DNA of 64,000 bases from Salinimicrobium sp035607535. GTDB taxonomy: Bacteria > Bacteroidota > Bacteroidia > Flavobacteriales > Flavobacteriaceae. The position numbers and the translations under genes were made by a program. This document shows, one piece after another, positions 41,188 to 49,131 of this stretch. How positions within the stretch are numbered: the stretch's first letter is position 1; each line of letters begins with the position of its first letter. Below the pieces are notes generated by a model. The model saw nothing but the letters and a program-made list of their open reading frames with translations. It did not search any database and was not told the origin of the DNA. The stretch covers positions 1-64,000 of the forward strand of contig NZ_JAYDZX010000014.1 of the NCBI RefSeq assembly GCF_035607535.1, read 5' to 3'.

Positions 41188-41676
41188 TCACGAATAATTA
41201 TCTATAATAAAACACTTCAAACGTTCCATTACACCCTCCACATCCATTAATACTTCTGTTGAAGTTGTCTTCCAAACCTGTAGCCCAAGATTCTTTAGGT
41301 AATTTTCCCGATGTTCATCATAATTAATCTTTTCATTATGACTGCTGCCATCAATTTCTATGACTAGTCCGAGGCTCTTCACATAAAAATCCACTATGTA
41401 ATTACCGATCACTCGCTGCCGGTCGAAATCAATTTTATGGAATTTGTCTTTATGAACCTGTTGCCAGAAAATGATCTCCGGTAGATTACCCATTTTTCGA
41501 AGAGCCCTTGCTCTTCTTCTCAAATTTTTTTCTGCAGGTAGGAAAGGAATCTTTCTCTTTTTTATTTTGAAAGAATCGATAGTGGTAAGGATGTTATCGT
41601 CCCTTCCCACCCCGGCCTTCGGCCACCCCACCCTGGGAGGGGACTTTTCAGAAGGAACATTTGATTTCTTGGCCAT
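41188..41676 (-). CDS. DUF559 (Vsr-like) endonuclease-domain protein
   Basis: A 162-residue protein whose C-terminal 110 residues form a DUF559 nuclease fold related to the very-short-patch-repair endonucleases. Key acidic residues are visible: the Glu of NLPEIIFWQQV, the Asp of GNYIVDFYV and the Glu-x-Asp of LVIEIDGSSHNEK, followed by YDEHRENYLKNLGLQV. The N-terminal 30 residues are basic and low-complexity. Residues 11-24 (KSPPRVGWPKAGVG) are encoded by a copy of the intergenic hairpin repeat. The function is not known. Its position inside the repeat array suggests that it acts on, or travels with, the repeats. Confidence 0.82.
   Translation of the reverse strand: MAKKSNVPSEKSPPRVGWPKAGVGRDDNILTTIDSFKIKKRKIPFLPAEKNLRRRARALRKMGNLPEIIFWQQVHKDKFHKIDFDRQRVIGNYIVDFYVKSLGLVIEIDGSSHNEKINYDEHRENYLKNLGLQVWKTTSTEVLMDVEGVMERLKCFIIDNYS
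41605..41644 (-). repeat. Hairpin repeat copy inside the DUF559 coding region
   Basis: On the minus strand this reads GTCCCCTCC at one end and GGGGTGGGA at the other, the same ends as in the plus-strand array units, with a central GGCCGAAGGCC stem. It is inverted relative to the copy at 41142-41181, so the nuclease domain is flanked by inverted copies. Confidence 0.9.
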
Positions 41677-41800
41677 ATTCTAAGATAGGATTTTAATTTT
41701 TTAAGGCCGAGAAATAAAAGTAAATATGAAATTGATCTGAATCCAGGGAAGATAATGGATAAAAGAATGTACTTGTGTAAATGAACATAACCTTAGAACC

Positions 41801-41952
41801 GTCCCCTCCTCCGGAGGGGTGCCTGCAAGGCGGGGTGGGAGCTAAAGAGTGGTCAGTGATTAGGGATCAGTGATCAGAAACTCTCGGCCACTAATACTCG
41901 AATTTTTTTCAATACTCATTATTGTCGCCAGGTGTGCCTGCAAGGACGGGGG
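41801..41952 (+). repeat. Hairpin/heptad unit upstream of the DUF559 gene
   Basis: Positions 41801-41840 are a complete hairpin pair (GTCCCCTCCTCCGGAGGGG and the GCCTGCAAGGC stem plus tail). 41844-41880 are period-7 units (AGTGATT, AGGGATC, AGTGATC). 41921-41952 is a shortened unit that has lost the first stem. It is oriented like the array at 40497-41181. The 352-base gap 41677-42028 is largely filled by this and the next array, and no gene is seen in it. Confidence 0.88.
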
Positions 41953-42048
41953 AATGTCCAAATCTGGAATCTACCCGAAACCAGAACTCGCATCCTAAAG
42001 CACCCAACTCGAAAAAAAATCTTGGATTTTAAATCCTGAACCCGGAAT
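41951..42048. repeat. Degenerate heptad array entering the TrmH coding region
   Basis: Fourteen period-7 units can be counted, such as TGGAATC, AACCAGA, CTTGGAT, TTTAAAT, CCTGAAC and CCGGAAT. The array continues past the TrmH stop codon (42029-42031), so the last six codons of that gene (DSGFRI) lie in repeat sequence. Confidence 0.7.
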
Positions 42049-42841
42049 CGCGCCGAAGGCGCTGCCTTTTCGCCTCAAAAATAAGTATCCCCGCTGCTAC
42101 CGAGACGTTCATGGAGTCGATCTCGCCTTCCATTGGAATGATGATATTCTGTGTGGTGTTTTGCTGCCATTCTTCAGTTAGTCCCGTGGCTTCGGTGCCG
42201 ACCACGATTGCACTGCCCCCGGTGAAATCCACGCTGTGGTAGGGGACAGAAGCCTGCAATGCGGCACCAAAAATGGCAATTCTACGCTCCTTTAAAAATG
42301 AAATAATCTCTGAAGTACTGCCGGTGGCGATCCTGGTGGTGAAGACACATCCCACACTGCTGCGAATAATGTTTGGGTTGAACATATCGGTCCTGGGATT
42401 TGCGATAAGTACGGCATCGACTGCAGCGGCATCGGCTGTTCTTAATAGCGCCCCAATATTTCCGGGTTTTTCGGGGGCCTCGGCGACAAGGATCAGCGGA
42501 TTTTCATTCCGGAGTTCGAATCTTTCAAGGGAAAGTTCCCGGCCAGCTACAACAGCGATCACACCTTCTGTACTTCCGCGGTAAGCAATCTTTTGATAGA
42601 CTTCCGCAGTAAGTTCGGTGATTTCAACTTCCGAAGGTTTGGAAAGCAGCTTCTCAACATTTTCAGGAGGAAAAAGATCGGCATTGAAATATATTTCCAA
42701 CACCTTAAAGCCGCCTTTTATAGCGAGACCAATTTCCCGGATACCTTCTACTATAAAGGCATTTTCATTTTTCCGGGTTCGGGCTTTCTCCTGCAATTGC
42801 AGAATCCTTTTCACTGTCCGGTTTTGAAGACTGCTAATCAT
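42029..42841 (-). CDS. TrmH/SpoU-family RNA 2'-O-methyltransferase
   Basis: A 270-residue SPOUT methyltransferase that uses S-adenosylmethionine to methylate a ribose in tRNA or rRNA. The N-terminal substrate-binding domain begins MISSLQNRTVKRILQLQEKA. The catalytic domain shows motif 1 (EKPGNIGALLRTADAA), motif 2 (VVGTEATGL) and motif 3 (IPMEGEIDSMNVSVAAGI), so the knot is complete. The target nucleotide is not determined; RlmB-like is one option. The start is set at 42841, close behind a TATCTTTG element, so long N-terminal extensions are excluded. The C-terminal six residues derive from heptad repeats. Confidence 0.88.
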   Translation of the reverse strand: MISSLQNRTVKRILQLQEKARTRKNENAFIVEGIREIGLAIKGGFKVLEIYFNADLFPPENVEKLLSKPSEVEITELTAEVYQKIAYRGSTEGVIAVVAGRELSLERFELRNENPLILVAEAPEKPGNIGALLRTADAAAVDAVLIANPRTDMFNPNIIRSSVGCVFTTRIATGSTSEIISFLKERRIAIFGAALQASVPYHSVDFTGGSAIVVGTEATGLTEEWQQNTTQNIIIPMEGEIDSMNVSVAAGILIFEAKRQRLRRDSGFRI

Positions 42842-42854
42842 TTTGTGCATGAGA

Positions 42855-42862
42855 CAAAGATA
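42855..42862 (-). promoter_or_regulatory. Putative -7 element (TATCTTTG) for the TrmH gene
   Basis: Exact TAnnTTTG match about 14 bases before the ATG at 42841. No good -33 is seen. It limits the coding region to 42841 or at most 42850. Confidence 0.5.
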
Positions 42863-42958
42863 GAAAACTACAGGTTGAGGAGAGGGATTTCTACAAATCT
42901 GCAGGTGCCGACTTTCAAAAATGACAAAAAAGAGGTAAATTAACTGAAAATCAATTAT

Positions 42959-43402
42959 ATGGAAAACAATAACAAAAAAAAGCAGCCGCTTACAATTAAA
43001 GATGCATTTAAAGTTCTGAGTTTTATTTTCGCTGCCGTTTTGATTAGTGCCTGTAGTAAGAATATAACTTTTCCGGTTTCGGAAGTTGTGCCTGCAGCCG
43101 AGGCGGTTGTCAAAGTAAATGAAGATTCGAACGGAAACTACGAGGTCGAATTGGACGTGAATAATCTTGCAGCACCCGACAGGCTGTCGCCAAAGCGTCG
43201 ATACTACGTGGTCTGGATGGTGACCAGGGAACATGGGACCATCAATATTGGCAGATTGGATATCAACCGGAAGAATAATGGCGAGCTTAAAACCAATACT
43301 CCTTACAAGCCTATTCGCATTTTTATAACGGCCGAAGATGATAAGCAACCTATTTTGCCTTCAACCCAGGTGGTCCTGAATTCGGGAGAATTTAAGGTAT
43401 AA
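42959..43402 (+). CDS. Hypothetical lipoprotein
   Basis: A 147-residue protein with a cytoplasmic leader of about 16 residues, a hydrophobic stretch (VLSFIFAAVLIS) and a lipobox-like LISAC followed by Ser. It is therefore probably a lipoprotein with an unusually long N-region. The rest is beta-rich without a known domain, with YYVVWMVTREHGTINIGRL as its most distinct segment. It is divergently transcribed from the TrmH gene across about 115 bases that include one copy of the recurrent TTCAAAAATGACA motif. Confidence 0.55.
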   Translation: MENNNKKKQPLTIKDAFKVLSFIFAAVLISACSKNITFPVSEVVPAAEAVVKVNEDSNGNYEVELDVNNLAAPDRLSPKRRYYVVWMVTREHGTINIGRLDINRKNNGELKTNTPYKPIRIFITAEDDKQPILPSTQVVLNSGEFKV

Positions 43403-43407
43403 AAAAA

Positions 43408-43430
43408 CTGCCCGAAGTTCTTTCGGGCAG
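43408..43430. terminator. Bidirectional terminator between convergent genes
   Basis: Perfect stem CTGCCCGAA / TTCGGGCAG with a 5-base loop, preceded by an A-run and followed by TTTCAAAAATGACATTTTCA (43432-43451), which leads to the stop of the convergent amidohydrolase-like gene. Confidence 0.88.
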
Positions 43431-43456
43431 CCTTTCAAAAATGACATTTTCAGGAA

Positions 43457-44770
43457 CTATTTTTTTTCCAGTTGACCGTATTTATCTGTGTACCTTTTTG
43501 CCAGCTCAGTCTGATGGCTTTCCAAACTAATTTCACGTCCCTGGATAAAGGCCTGTAAAACTTTGTTGGTGCGCATATCAAGCGCATCACCCTCGCTAAT
43601 AAAAAGCGTAGCGTCTTTGCCAGCTTCCAGTGTGCCAAGGCTGTCATCGATCCCCAGGATCTTTGCGGTATTGGAAGTGATCATTTTGAGGGCATCTTCC
43701 TTACTGGCGCCATATCCCGTCACTGTACCTGCGTAAAATGGCAAATTACGACTGTTCATTCTTTCCATATCTCCACTGCTTTCCAAACCTACCAGGATAC
43801 CCTGCTGGTTGAGCAAATAAGCCAGTTTGTATGGCAAATCATAGTCCTGATCTTCCATTTGTGGTGTCTCGTGTACCCTTCCAACTAATACCGGAACTTC
43901 TGCTGATTTCAGTTGGTCGGCAATTTTAAAGGAATCATAACCGCCAACAAGCACTACATTTTTCAGTCCGTGCTCTTTTTTAAATGCAAGTACATCAATG
44001 ATCTCTTTTTCAGAATCGGCATGAATGTAAACTCTTTTGTTTCCGTTAAATACATCTTCCATAGCCTGGAATGGCAGGTTTGCTTCTTCCATTGGCCCTG
44101 CTAAATACGCTTTTGCATTTCTAAAGAAAGAGCCCAGCTCTTCCAGGTCTTTGGAATAATCATCATTGGGTTTGATGCCGGGATCTTCACCTTGCCACCA
44201 GCGGCCTCTGCTTACGCTGTTCGGCCAGTTGATGTGCAGCCCGTCATCTTCTTTTAATACGGCATCTTCCCAATTCCATGCATCGAACTGAACTATAGAA
44301 GAGGTGCCGGAGATCCTTCCGCCACGGGGAGTGATCTGTCCAACCAGTACTCCGTTTGGACGCATGCTTTCTACCACCTGGCTCTCTGCATTATAGGCAA
44401 TGATACTTCGTACGTGAGGTAACAGCTCTCCAAGTTCATCTTCATCATCACTTTGTACCACGGCATCGATCTCAACCAATCCCAGAGTGGAATTAGGGGA
44501 GATAAAACCCGGATAAACGTGTTTTCCCTTTGCGTCGATGATCTTTCCGGGATACTGTCGGTCAGTTGAATTCACATCGGTCACAGTAGTGAGCTTACCG
44601 TTCTCAAAAATGATAAGGCTGTTCTCAATTACTTCTCCATTCCCAATATGTGCAGTGGCACCTACAATGCTTATCGCCTCATCTTGTGGTGGCGCCGGAG
44701 TTTGTTGTGCGATCGCCGTGCCTGCAAAAAAGAGCAGGACCGGCAGGATATATTTAGTCAAATTTTTCAT
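43457..44770 (-). CDS. Amidohydrolase-like secreted protein
   Basis: A 437-residue exported protein: signal peptide MKNLTKYILPVLLFFAGTAI to about residue 22, then an amidohydrolase TIM-barrel. The metal-binding HxH expected near residue 85 is absent; the sequence there is GKHVYPGFISPNSTLGLVEI. The C-terminal composite barrel (TSNTAKILGIDDSLGTLEAG) is typical. It could be non-catalytic or bind a different cofactor. It is 12 bases downstream of the larger paralogue and probably forms a pair with it. Confidence 0.8.
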   Translation of the reverse strand: MKNLTKYILPVLLFFAGTAIAQQTPAPPQDEAISIVGATAHIGNGEVIENSLIIFENGKLTTVTDVNSTDRQYPGKIIDAKGKHVYPGFISPNSTLGLVEIDAVVQSDDEDELGELLPHVRSIIAYNAESQVVESMRPNGVLVGQITPRGGRISGTSSIVQFDAWNWEDAVLKEDDGLHINWPNSVSRGRWWQGEDPGIKPNDDYSKDLEELGSFFRNAKAYLAGPMEEANLPFQAMEDVFNGNKRVYIHADSEKEIIDVLAFKKEHGLKNVVLVGGYDSFKIADQLKSAEVPVLVGRVHETPQMEDQDYDLPYKLAYLLNQQGILVGLESSGDMERMNSRNLPFYAGTVTGYGASKEDALKMITSNTAKILGIDDSLGTLEAGKDATLFISEGDALDMRTNKVLQAFIQGREISLESHQTELAKRYTDKYGQLEKK

Positions 44771-44782
44771 ACTTCTGTTTTT

Positions 44783-47740
44783 TTATAGGGTGTCACAGTG
44801 CATTTCTTCTTTCTTGGAATCCTTTACCGGCTGTGTTTTCAAGCCGTTGTTCTTGGCCTTGAGCATTTGAGTGGTAAGCAGGTTCTTCTGTCTTTCCACT
44901 TCCTCACGCAGTTGTTCATCTCTTTCGATATCAAAATACACCACTCCTTCAATGAGTGTTTTTTCGGGCTTGGCGTATACCGAAAGGGGATGGGCGTTCC
45001 AGAGTACAAGATCTGCATCTTTACCTTCCTTGATGCTTCCCACCCGGTCATCTATTTGAAGCAGTTTTGCCGGGTTCAGCGTCACGAATTTCCAGGCTTC
45101 CTCTTCAGAAATATCCCCGTATTTTACACTTTTTGCTGCCTCTTGATTGAGCCTTCTGCTCATTTCGGCGTCATCACTGTTGATCGCAACTGTGACTCCG
45201 GCGTTATGCATAATGGCAGCATTTTGCGGGATCGCGTCCTTTACTTCATATTTATAAGCCCACCAATCGGAGAAAGTAGATCCTCCGGCACCGTGCTCGG
45301 CCATTTTATCGGCTACTTTGTAACCTTCTAAAATGTGGGTAAAGGTGTTGATGTTAAAACCGAATTCTTCTGCAACTTTCATCAACATGTTGATCTCGCT
45401 TTGAACGTAAGAGTGAGCAGTTACTTTGCGTTCCCCGTTGAGGATCTCCAGGATGGTCTCCATCTCGATATCCTTACGGTAAGGTTTCCCGCTCTTTTTT
45501 AGTTCCTCATATTCACGGGCACGGGTGAAGTAATCTACAAATACCTGTTCAACACCCATTCGGGTTTGTGGAAAACGCGAATTGCTGTCCCAGTTCGCCT
45601 GCTTCACGTTCTCTCCAAGAGCGAATTTGATGAATTTAGGAGAATTGTCGATCACCATTTCCTGCGGGGTAGCCCCCCATTTCATCTTCAGGATAGCCGA
45701 TTGTCCACCAATTGGGTTGGCCGATCCATGCAGGAGCTGCATAGTAGTAACTCCCCCGGCAAGGTTGCGGTAAATCCCTATGTCGTCGGGATCTACAACG
45801 TCTTCCATCTGTACCTCGGCAGAAGAGTTGTGTCCCATCTCATTAACGGCCGATGCTGCCAGGTGAGAGTGCTCATCAATAATTCCCGTGGTGAGGTGCT
45901 TTCCTGTAGCGTCGATCACAGTTGCACCGCGGGCGCTAAGGTTTCTGCCTACTTCGGCTATCCTTCCATTGCGCACCAGTACATCTGTGTTTTCCATGAT
46001 CCCCTGTTCTTCATTTGTCCACACTGTAGCATTTTTGAAGAGGATGTTCTGTTGCTTCGGAAGCTCTTTGAATCCATACGCCATGTTCGGAAAAGTGACA
46101 GGCAGGACTTCAGGATAGTCATTTTTCTTCTGATCTTTTTTGTCTGAAGCTTCCGCAGTTTGTCTTGCCGAAAAGGTGGTTTCTGTACCATCTCCTAAAA
46201 TGGCTTTTCCGCTGAAGTTTTTTGGATTGTCCGCAATTCTGGCGCTCAACCTCGTGTATTCGGCCTTAGTTGTATCGGGAGCCGAAAGCAGGATGTTTAC
46301 CCAGTTGTTCTTGTAATTGATCTTTGAACCAATTTTGCTGCTGTTCGTCCTAACTTCAGCCTTTGGTTTAGTGGGCTCGCCGGAGATCTTCATCTCATAG
46401 GTGTTTCCACCAACCTTTAACTCATAGGTTCCGTTGAGGTTCACCAGGTCGATATTTTCAAAGACTCCTCTTTGACCCTGAACCCAGTTCTCATAGATAG
46501 TAGTTTCCTTATCAAAATAATCTCCGGAAGTAACAATGAAGTTTGCCCAGGCACCTTCTTTTAAAGTTCCCAGTTCATTTTCTTGGCCAATGAGTTTTGC
46601 GGGGACTGTGGTAAGTGCTGCAAGGGCATCTTTTTTGTCCAGACCATATGCTACCGCTTTCAGCAGGTTTTCCCTAAAGTTCTTTTCGGCATCATGTGTA
46701 GTGATGGTAAAAGGTACCTTCTTTTCAGAAAGCATTTTCAGGTTTGCCGGTGCCTGGTTCCATTCCTTCATGTCTCCCAGGGTAGCGTAATTTGCCATAT
46801 ATGGATCTTCCATGTCAAAAGGCTCGGGGAAATTCAAAGGCACGATAAAAGTTCCGTTAGTTGCTTTAATGGCGTCAAGACGTTCAAACTCTTTTCCACT
46901 GCCCACGATCACATACTGTACCCCGACTTCATCTCCTACTTTATCGGCACGTAATTCGTCCAGGAGATCATCGGTTTTGAAGATCTGGAGTAGGTTTTTA
47001 TTTTCATTGAAGGCCTCAAGAGCAAGGTCCTTATTGTCCGCATTTCCTTTGGCATACCAGTCGGCATCGAGATATGTTTGACGGAGCAAAGCCATGGCAC
47101 CCATTTTTGAAGAAGGATAGACCTGCCGGGATTTGGCGCTTTTTTCAAAAGAGAAATATTGAGCCGATTCTTCATCCAGGATCCTGTCTCCTTCAGTTCC
47201 TTCGGAATTAAGGGCGACAAGCATCCCTGTACCGCGCACAATTCCGTCGGGGGTATGGGTGTTGACAACTCCAAAGCCAAGCTTTCTCAGTTTTTCAGCG
47301 TCTTCCTTATTGTACTTGAAATTTTCAACAGCCGAAGTTTCGGGCCTAATATGATCATTCCAATAATATCCTTCCCGCCCGGCATCATACTGCGGATTTC
47401 CGCTGAAAGGGCTTCCGCCGTTACTTTTCGGCTTTTCTATCCCAAAGCTTGTGTAAAGATCAATAAAGGAAGGATAAACTGTTTTTCCTTTAAGATCGAT
47501 CACCACTGCATTTGCAGGGATTTTGATGTTTTTACCCACAGCAGTGATCTTTCCATTGCGCATGGCCAACATACCTTTCTCAATGTAATTGGAAGGATCA
47601 ACGTAGATGTTGGCGTTCTTAAGAACCGTAAAATTGGTATTTTCCTGAGCCTTAACAGCATCATTCTTAGGAAAATACTCCTGCGCCTGCAGCCCGGTAA
47701 CGGCAATAAGCAGCAGGCAAATTAATAGTTTGATTTTCAT
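44783..47740 (-). CDS. Two-domain amidohydrolase-like secreted protein
   Basis: A 985-residue exported protein starting MKIKLLICLLLIAVTGLQAQ (signal peptide). An earlier in-frame start 42 bases upstream would add a second hydrophobic leader and is rejected. Two amidohydrolase modules are seen. The first (about 25-420) lacks the HxH (PSFIDLYTSFG). The second (about 560-970) has IDEHSHLAA, AHSY, THILEG and NSDDAEM, the expected metal and catalytic residues. The substrate is unknown; imidazolonepropionase-like hydrolases are a possibility. It forms a likely operon with the smaller paralogue. Confidence 0.82.
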   Translation of the reverse strand: MKIKLLICLLLIAVTGLQAQEYFPKNDAVKAQENTNFTVLKNANIYVDPSNYIEKGMLAMRNGKITAVGKNIKIPANAVVIDLKGKTVYPSFIDLYTSFGIEKPKSNGGSPFSGNPQYDAGREGYYWNDHIRPETSAVENFKYNKEDAEKLRKLGFGVVNTHTPDGIVRGTGMLVALNSEGTEGDRILDEESAQYFSFEKSAKSRQVYPSSKMGAMALLRQTYLDADWYAKGNADNKDLALEAFNENKNLLQIFKTDDLLDELRADKVGDEVGVQYVIVGSGKEFERLDAIKATNGTFIVPLNFPEPFDMEDPYMANYATLGDMKEWNQAPANLKMLSEKKVPFTITTHDAEKNFRENLLKAVAYGLDKKDALAALTTVPAKLIGQENELGTLKEGAWANFIVTSGDYFDKETTIYENWVQGQRGVFENIDLVNLNGTYELKVGGNTYEMKISGEPTKPKAEVRTNSSKIGSKINYKNNWVNILLSAPDTTKAEYTRLSARIADNPKNFSGKAILGDGTETTFSARQTAEASDKKDQKKNDYPEVLPVTFPNMAYGFKELPKQQNILFKNATVWTNEEQGIMENTDVLVRNGRIAEVGRNLSARGATVIDATGKHLTTGIIDEHSHLAASAVNEMGHNSSAEVQMEDVVDPDDIGIYRNLAGGVTTMQLLHGSANPIGGQSAILKMKWGATPQEMVIDNSPKFIKFALGENVKQANWDSNSRFPQTRMGVEQVFVDYFTRAREYEELKKSGKPYRKDIEMETILEILNGERKVTAHSYVQSEINMLMKVAEEFGFNINTFTHILEGYKVADKMAEHGAGGSTFSDWWAYKYEVKDAIPQNAAIMHNAGVTVAINSDDAEMSRRLNQEAAKSVKYGDISEEEAWKFVTLNPAKLLQIDDRVGSIKEGKDADLVLWNAHPLSVYAKPEKTLIEGVVYFDIERDEQLREEVERQKNLLTTQMLKAKNNGLKTQPVKDSKKEEMHCDTL

Positions 47741-47805
47741 AAAATAGTTTAGGATTGTAATTAAGAGCGGGTAAGTTAGCAAAAAATTGAAAATGAAAAA
47801 TTTTC

Positions 47806-48876
47806 TTACAACCTGCCCCTGCTTTTGTGATAATTCACCAGTAGTGCTACCACATAACTGTAACTCCGCATCCCACCAGGCTGGTTATTAGCTATTAAAA
47901 AGGAATCATACACGAACATGAACATGGGTTCAAAGGGATTTTTGTGACTCTCCCAGAACTCCCGCACTTCCCGGTAATTTTCCTTCACCCCAAAATTTAG
48001 CTCCTCCACAAGTTCTTCAGCCAGGGCAGGATCACGCCTGTAGAGTTCGCTAAGGCAATAGCTTAAGGCGAAAGTATATCCGGAATAATTGAAATATTTA
48101 TCCGGGTGATTCATGGTCGTGAGACAAGCCAGGAAATTGGCTTCATTTTCTTTTGCAAATCCTAATTGGTGGCCTATTTCATGACTGGCAGTAGTAGGGA
48201 TCTTATAAGGAACTATTCTCGTGTTCACCTGCCCTTCATTGGTGAGGGGGTTGAGATATCCGTTAAAACCCATGTAGGTTAACGGTATACTATAAACAGA
48301 TCTCTTTAGGCTCGGTACATCATAGACCAGCTCCGGGAAATCATCTTCTATATTCTCGTAGCCTGCAAAAGAAAGCTCCAGGATCTCCGATTTGGAGTAG
48401 GGGATCTCAACCTTGACCGAATCATCGCCGGTGATGGTTACATGAAGTTCATTGGAAGTGGCGATCAAGTCCCTGGTGAGCTCAACAAGTTCTTCGGTCG
48501 TGTAGTCATTCTCGATCTCCAGGGCAGTATGCAGTGGTAACCGGTAGTAATTATAGCCCCAAAAGAGATTAAAGCAAAAATAGATAAGGGAAAGTACGGC
48601 TATTGAATTTAGGATCCAGCGCTTCGGATTGCGAAAGCGCTGCTTAATCCTTAGCACGATCCAACGAATGATCATGATGACCAATAAAGCGTATAAGAAA
48701 TCTCCTATCGAAAAAGGTAAAAAACCAAGGGTTCTTCTTAGCAGGGCAGAGGTAATAGGGTAAATGCCGTTGCTGTACCATTGTTCAACAAATAATGGAT
48801 TAGCAGCCAGTATCCTGTTTAGAAGGATCTGAAGTGGTAGAAGAATTACCAGAATGATAGCTACTTTTTTCTTCAC
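47806..48876 (-). CDS. DUF3810 membrane metallopeptidase-like protein
   Basis: A 356-residue protein with three N-terminal membrane segments (within residues 1-110) and a soluble C-terminal part with an HExxH motif: TTASHEIGHQLGFAKENEAN, where the Glu further on fits a third zinc ligand. That supports a metallopeptidase, though no activity is reported for DUF3810. The start is a GTG at 48876; the N-terminus is KKKVAIILVILLPLQILLN. It is transcribed towards the amidohydrolase pair, 66 bases away. Confidence 0.8.
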   Translation of the reverse strand: MKKKVAIILVILLPLQILLNRILAANPLFVEQWYSNGIYPITSALLRRTLGFLPFSIGDFLYALLVIMIIRWIVLRIKQRFRNPKRWILNSIAVLSLIYFCFNLFWGYNYYRLPLHTALEIENDYTTEELVELTRDLIATSNELHVTITGDDSVKVEIPYSKSEILELSFAGYENIEDDFPELVYDVPSLKRSVYSIPLTYMGFNGYLNPLTNEGQVNTRIVPYKIPTTASHEIGHQLGFAKENEANFLACLTTMNHPDKYFNYSGYTFALSYCLSELYRRDPALAEELVEELNFGVKENYREVREFWESHKNPFEPMFMFVYDSFLIANNQPGGMRSYSYVVALLVNYHKSRGRL

Positions 48877-48901
48877 CTTTCAAAAATAGGTTTTTTCACA
48901 A

Positions 48902-49000
48902 TCAAGATGCAAGAGACAAAAGCCAAGACTTTGATAAAACCCTTTTGCCTGTTGCCTGTTGCGGATTCCCTGTTTTAGGATTTGGAATTAAAGAGTTCCA
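48902..49000. repeat. Degenerate heptad array in the DUF3810-pepD spacer
   Basis: About thirteen period-7 units can be read: AAGATGC, AAGAGAC, AAAAGCC, AAGACTT, then (after a break) TGCCTGT twice, TGCGGAT, TCCCTGT, TTTAGGA and TTTGGAA. The sequence changes but the phase is retained. It sits in the 255-base divergent spacer, upstream of both genes. Confidence 0.7.
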
Positions 49001-49100
49001 AAAAGGGTGGAGGAAGAGTAGCTGGATATTATCTTCTAGGCTGAAGTTTATAAAGCCACTTAAGCTTCTATGCATTTTATTTTTTCCCGATTGCATGACT

Positions 49101-49108
49101 TATATTTG
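49101..49108 (+). promoter_or_regulatory. Putative -7 element (TATATTTG) for pepD
   Basis: Exact TAnnTTTG match 23 bases before the ATG at 49132. The GTG at 49108, in frame with pepD, is at the last base of this box, so it is not the start. Confidence 0.6.
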
Positions 49109-49131
49109 TGTTGAATCAAAAATTTACAACA

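Noticed and set aside
42842..43348. A 169-residue N-terminal extension of the TrmH-family protein
   Set aside because: The extension lies upstream of the TATCTTTG promoter, is antisense to the lipoprotein gene and has no family similarity.
45566..46147. Plus-strand 193-codon open frame inside the large amidohydrolase gene
   Set aside because: It is the shadow of a well-supported minus-strand gene; the composition is Cys/His/Arg-rich without any domain.
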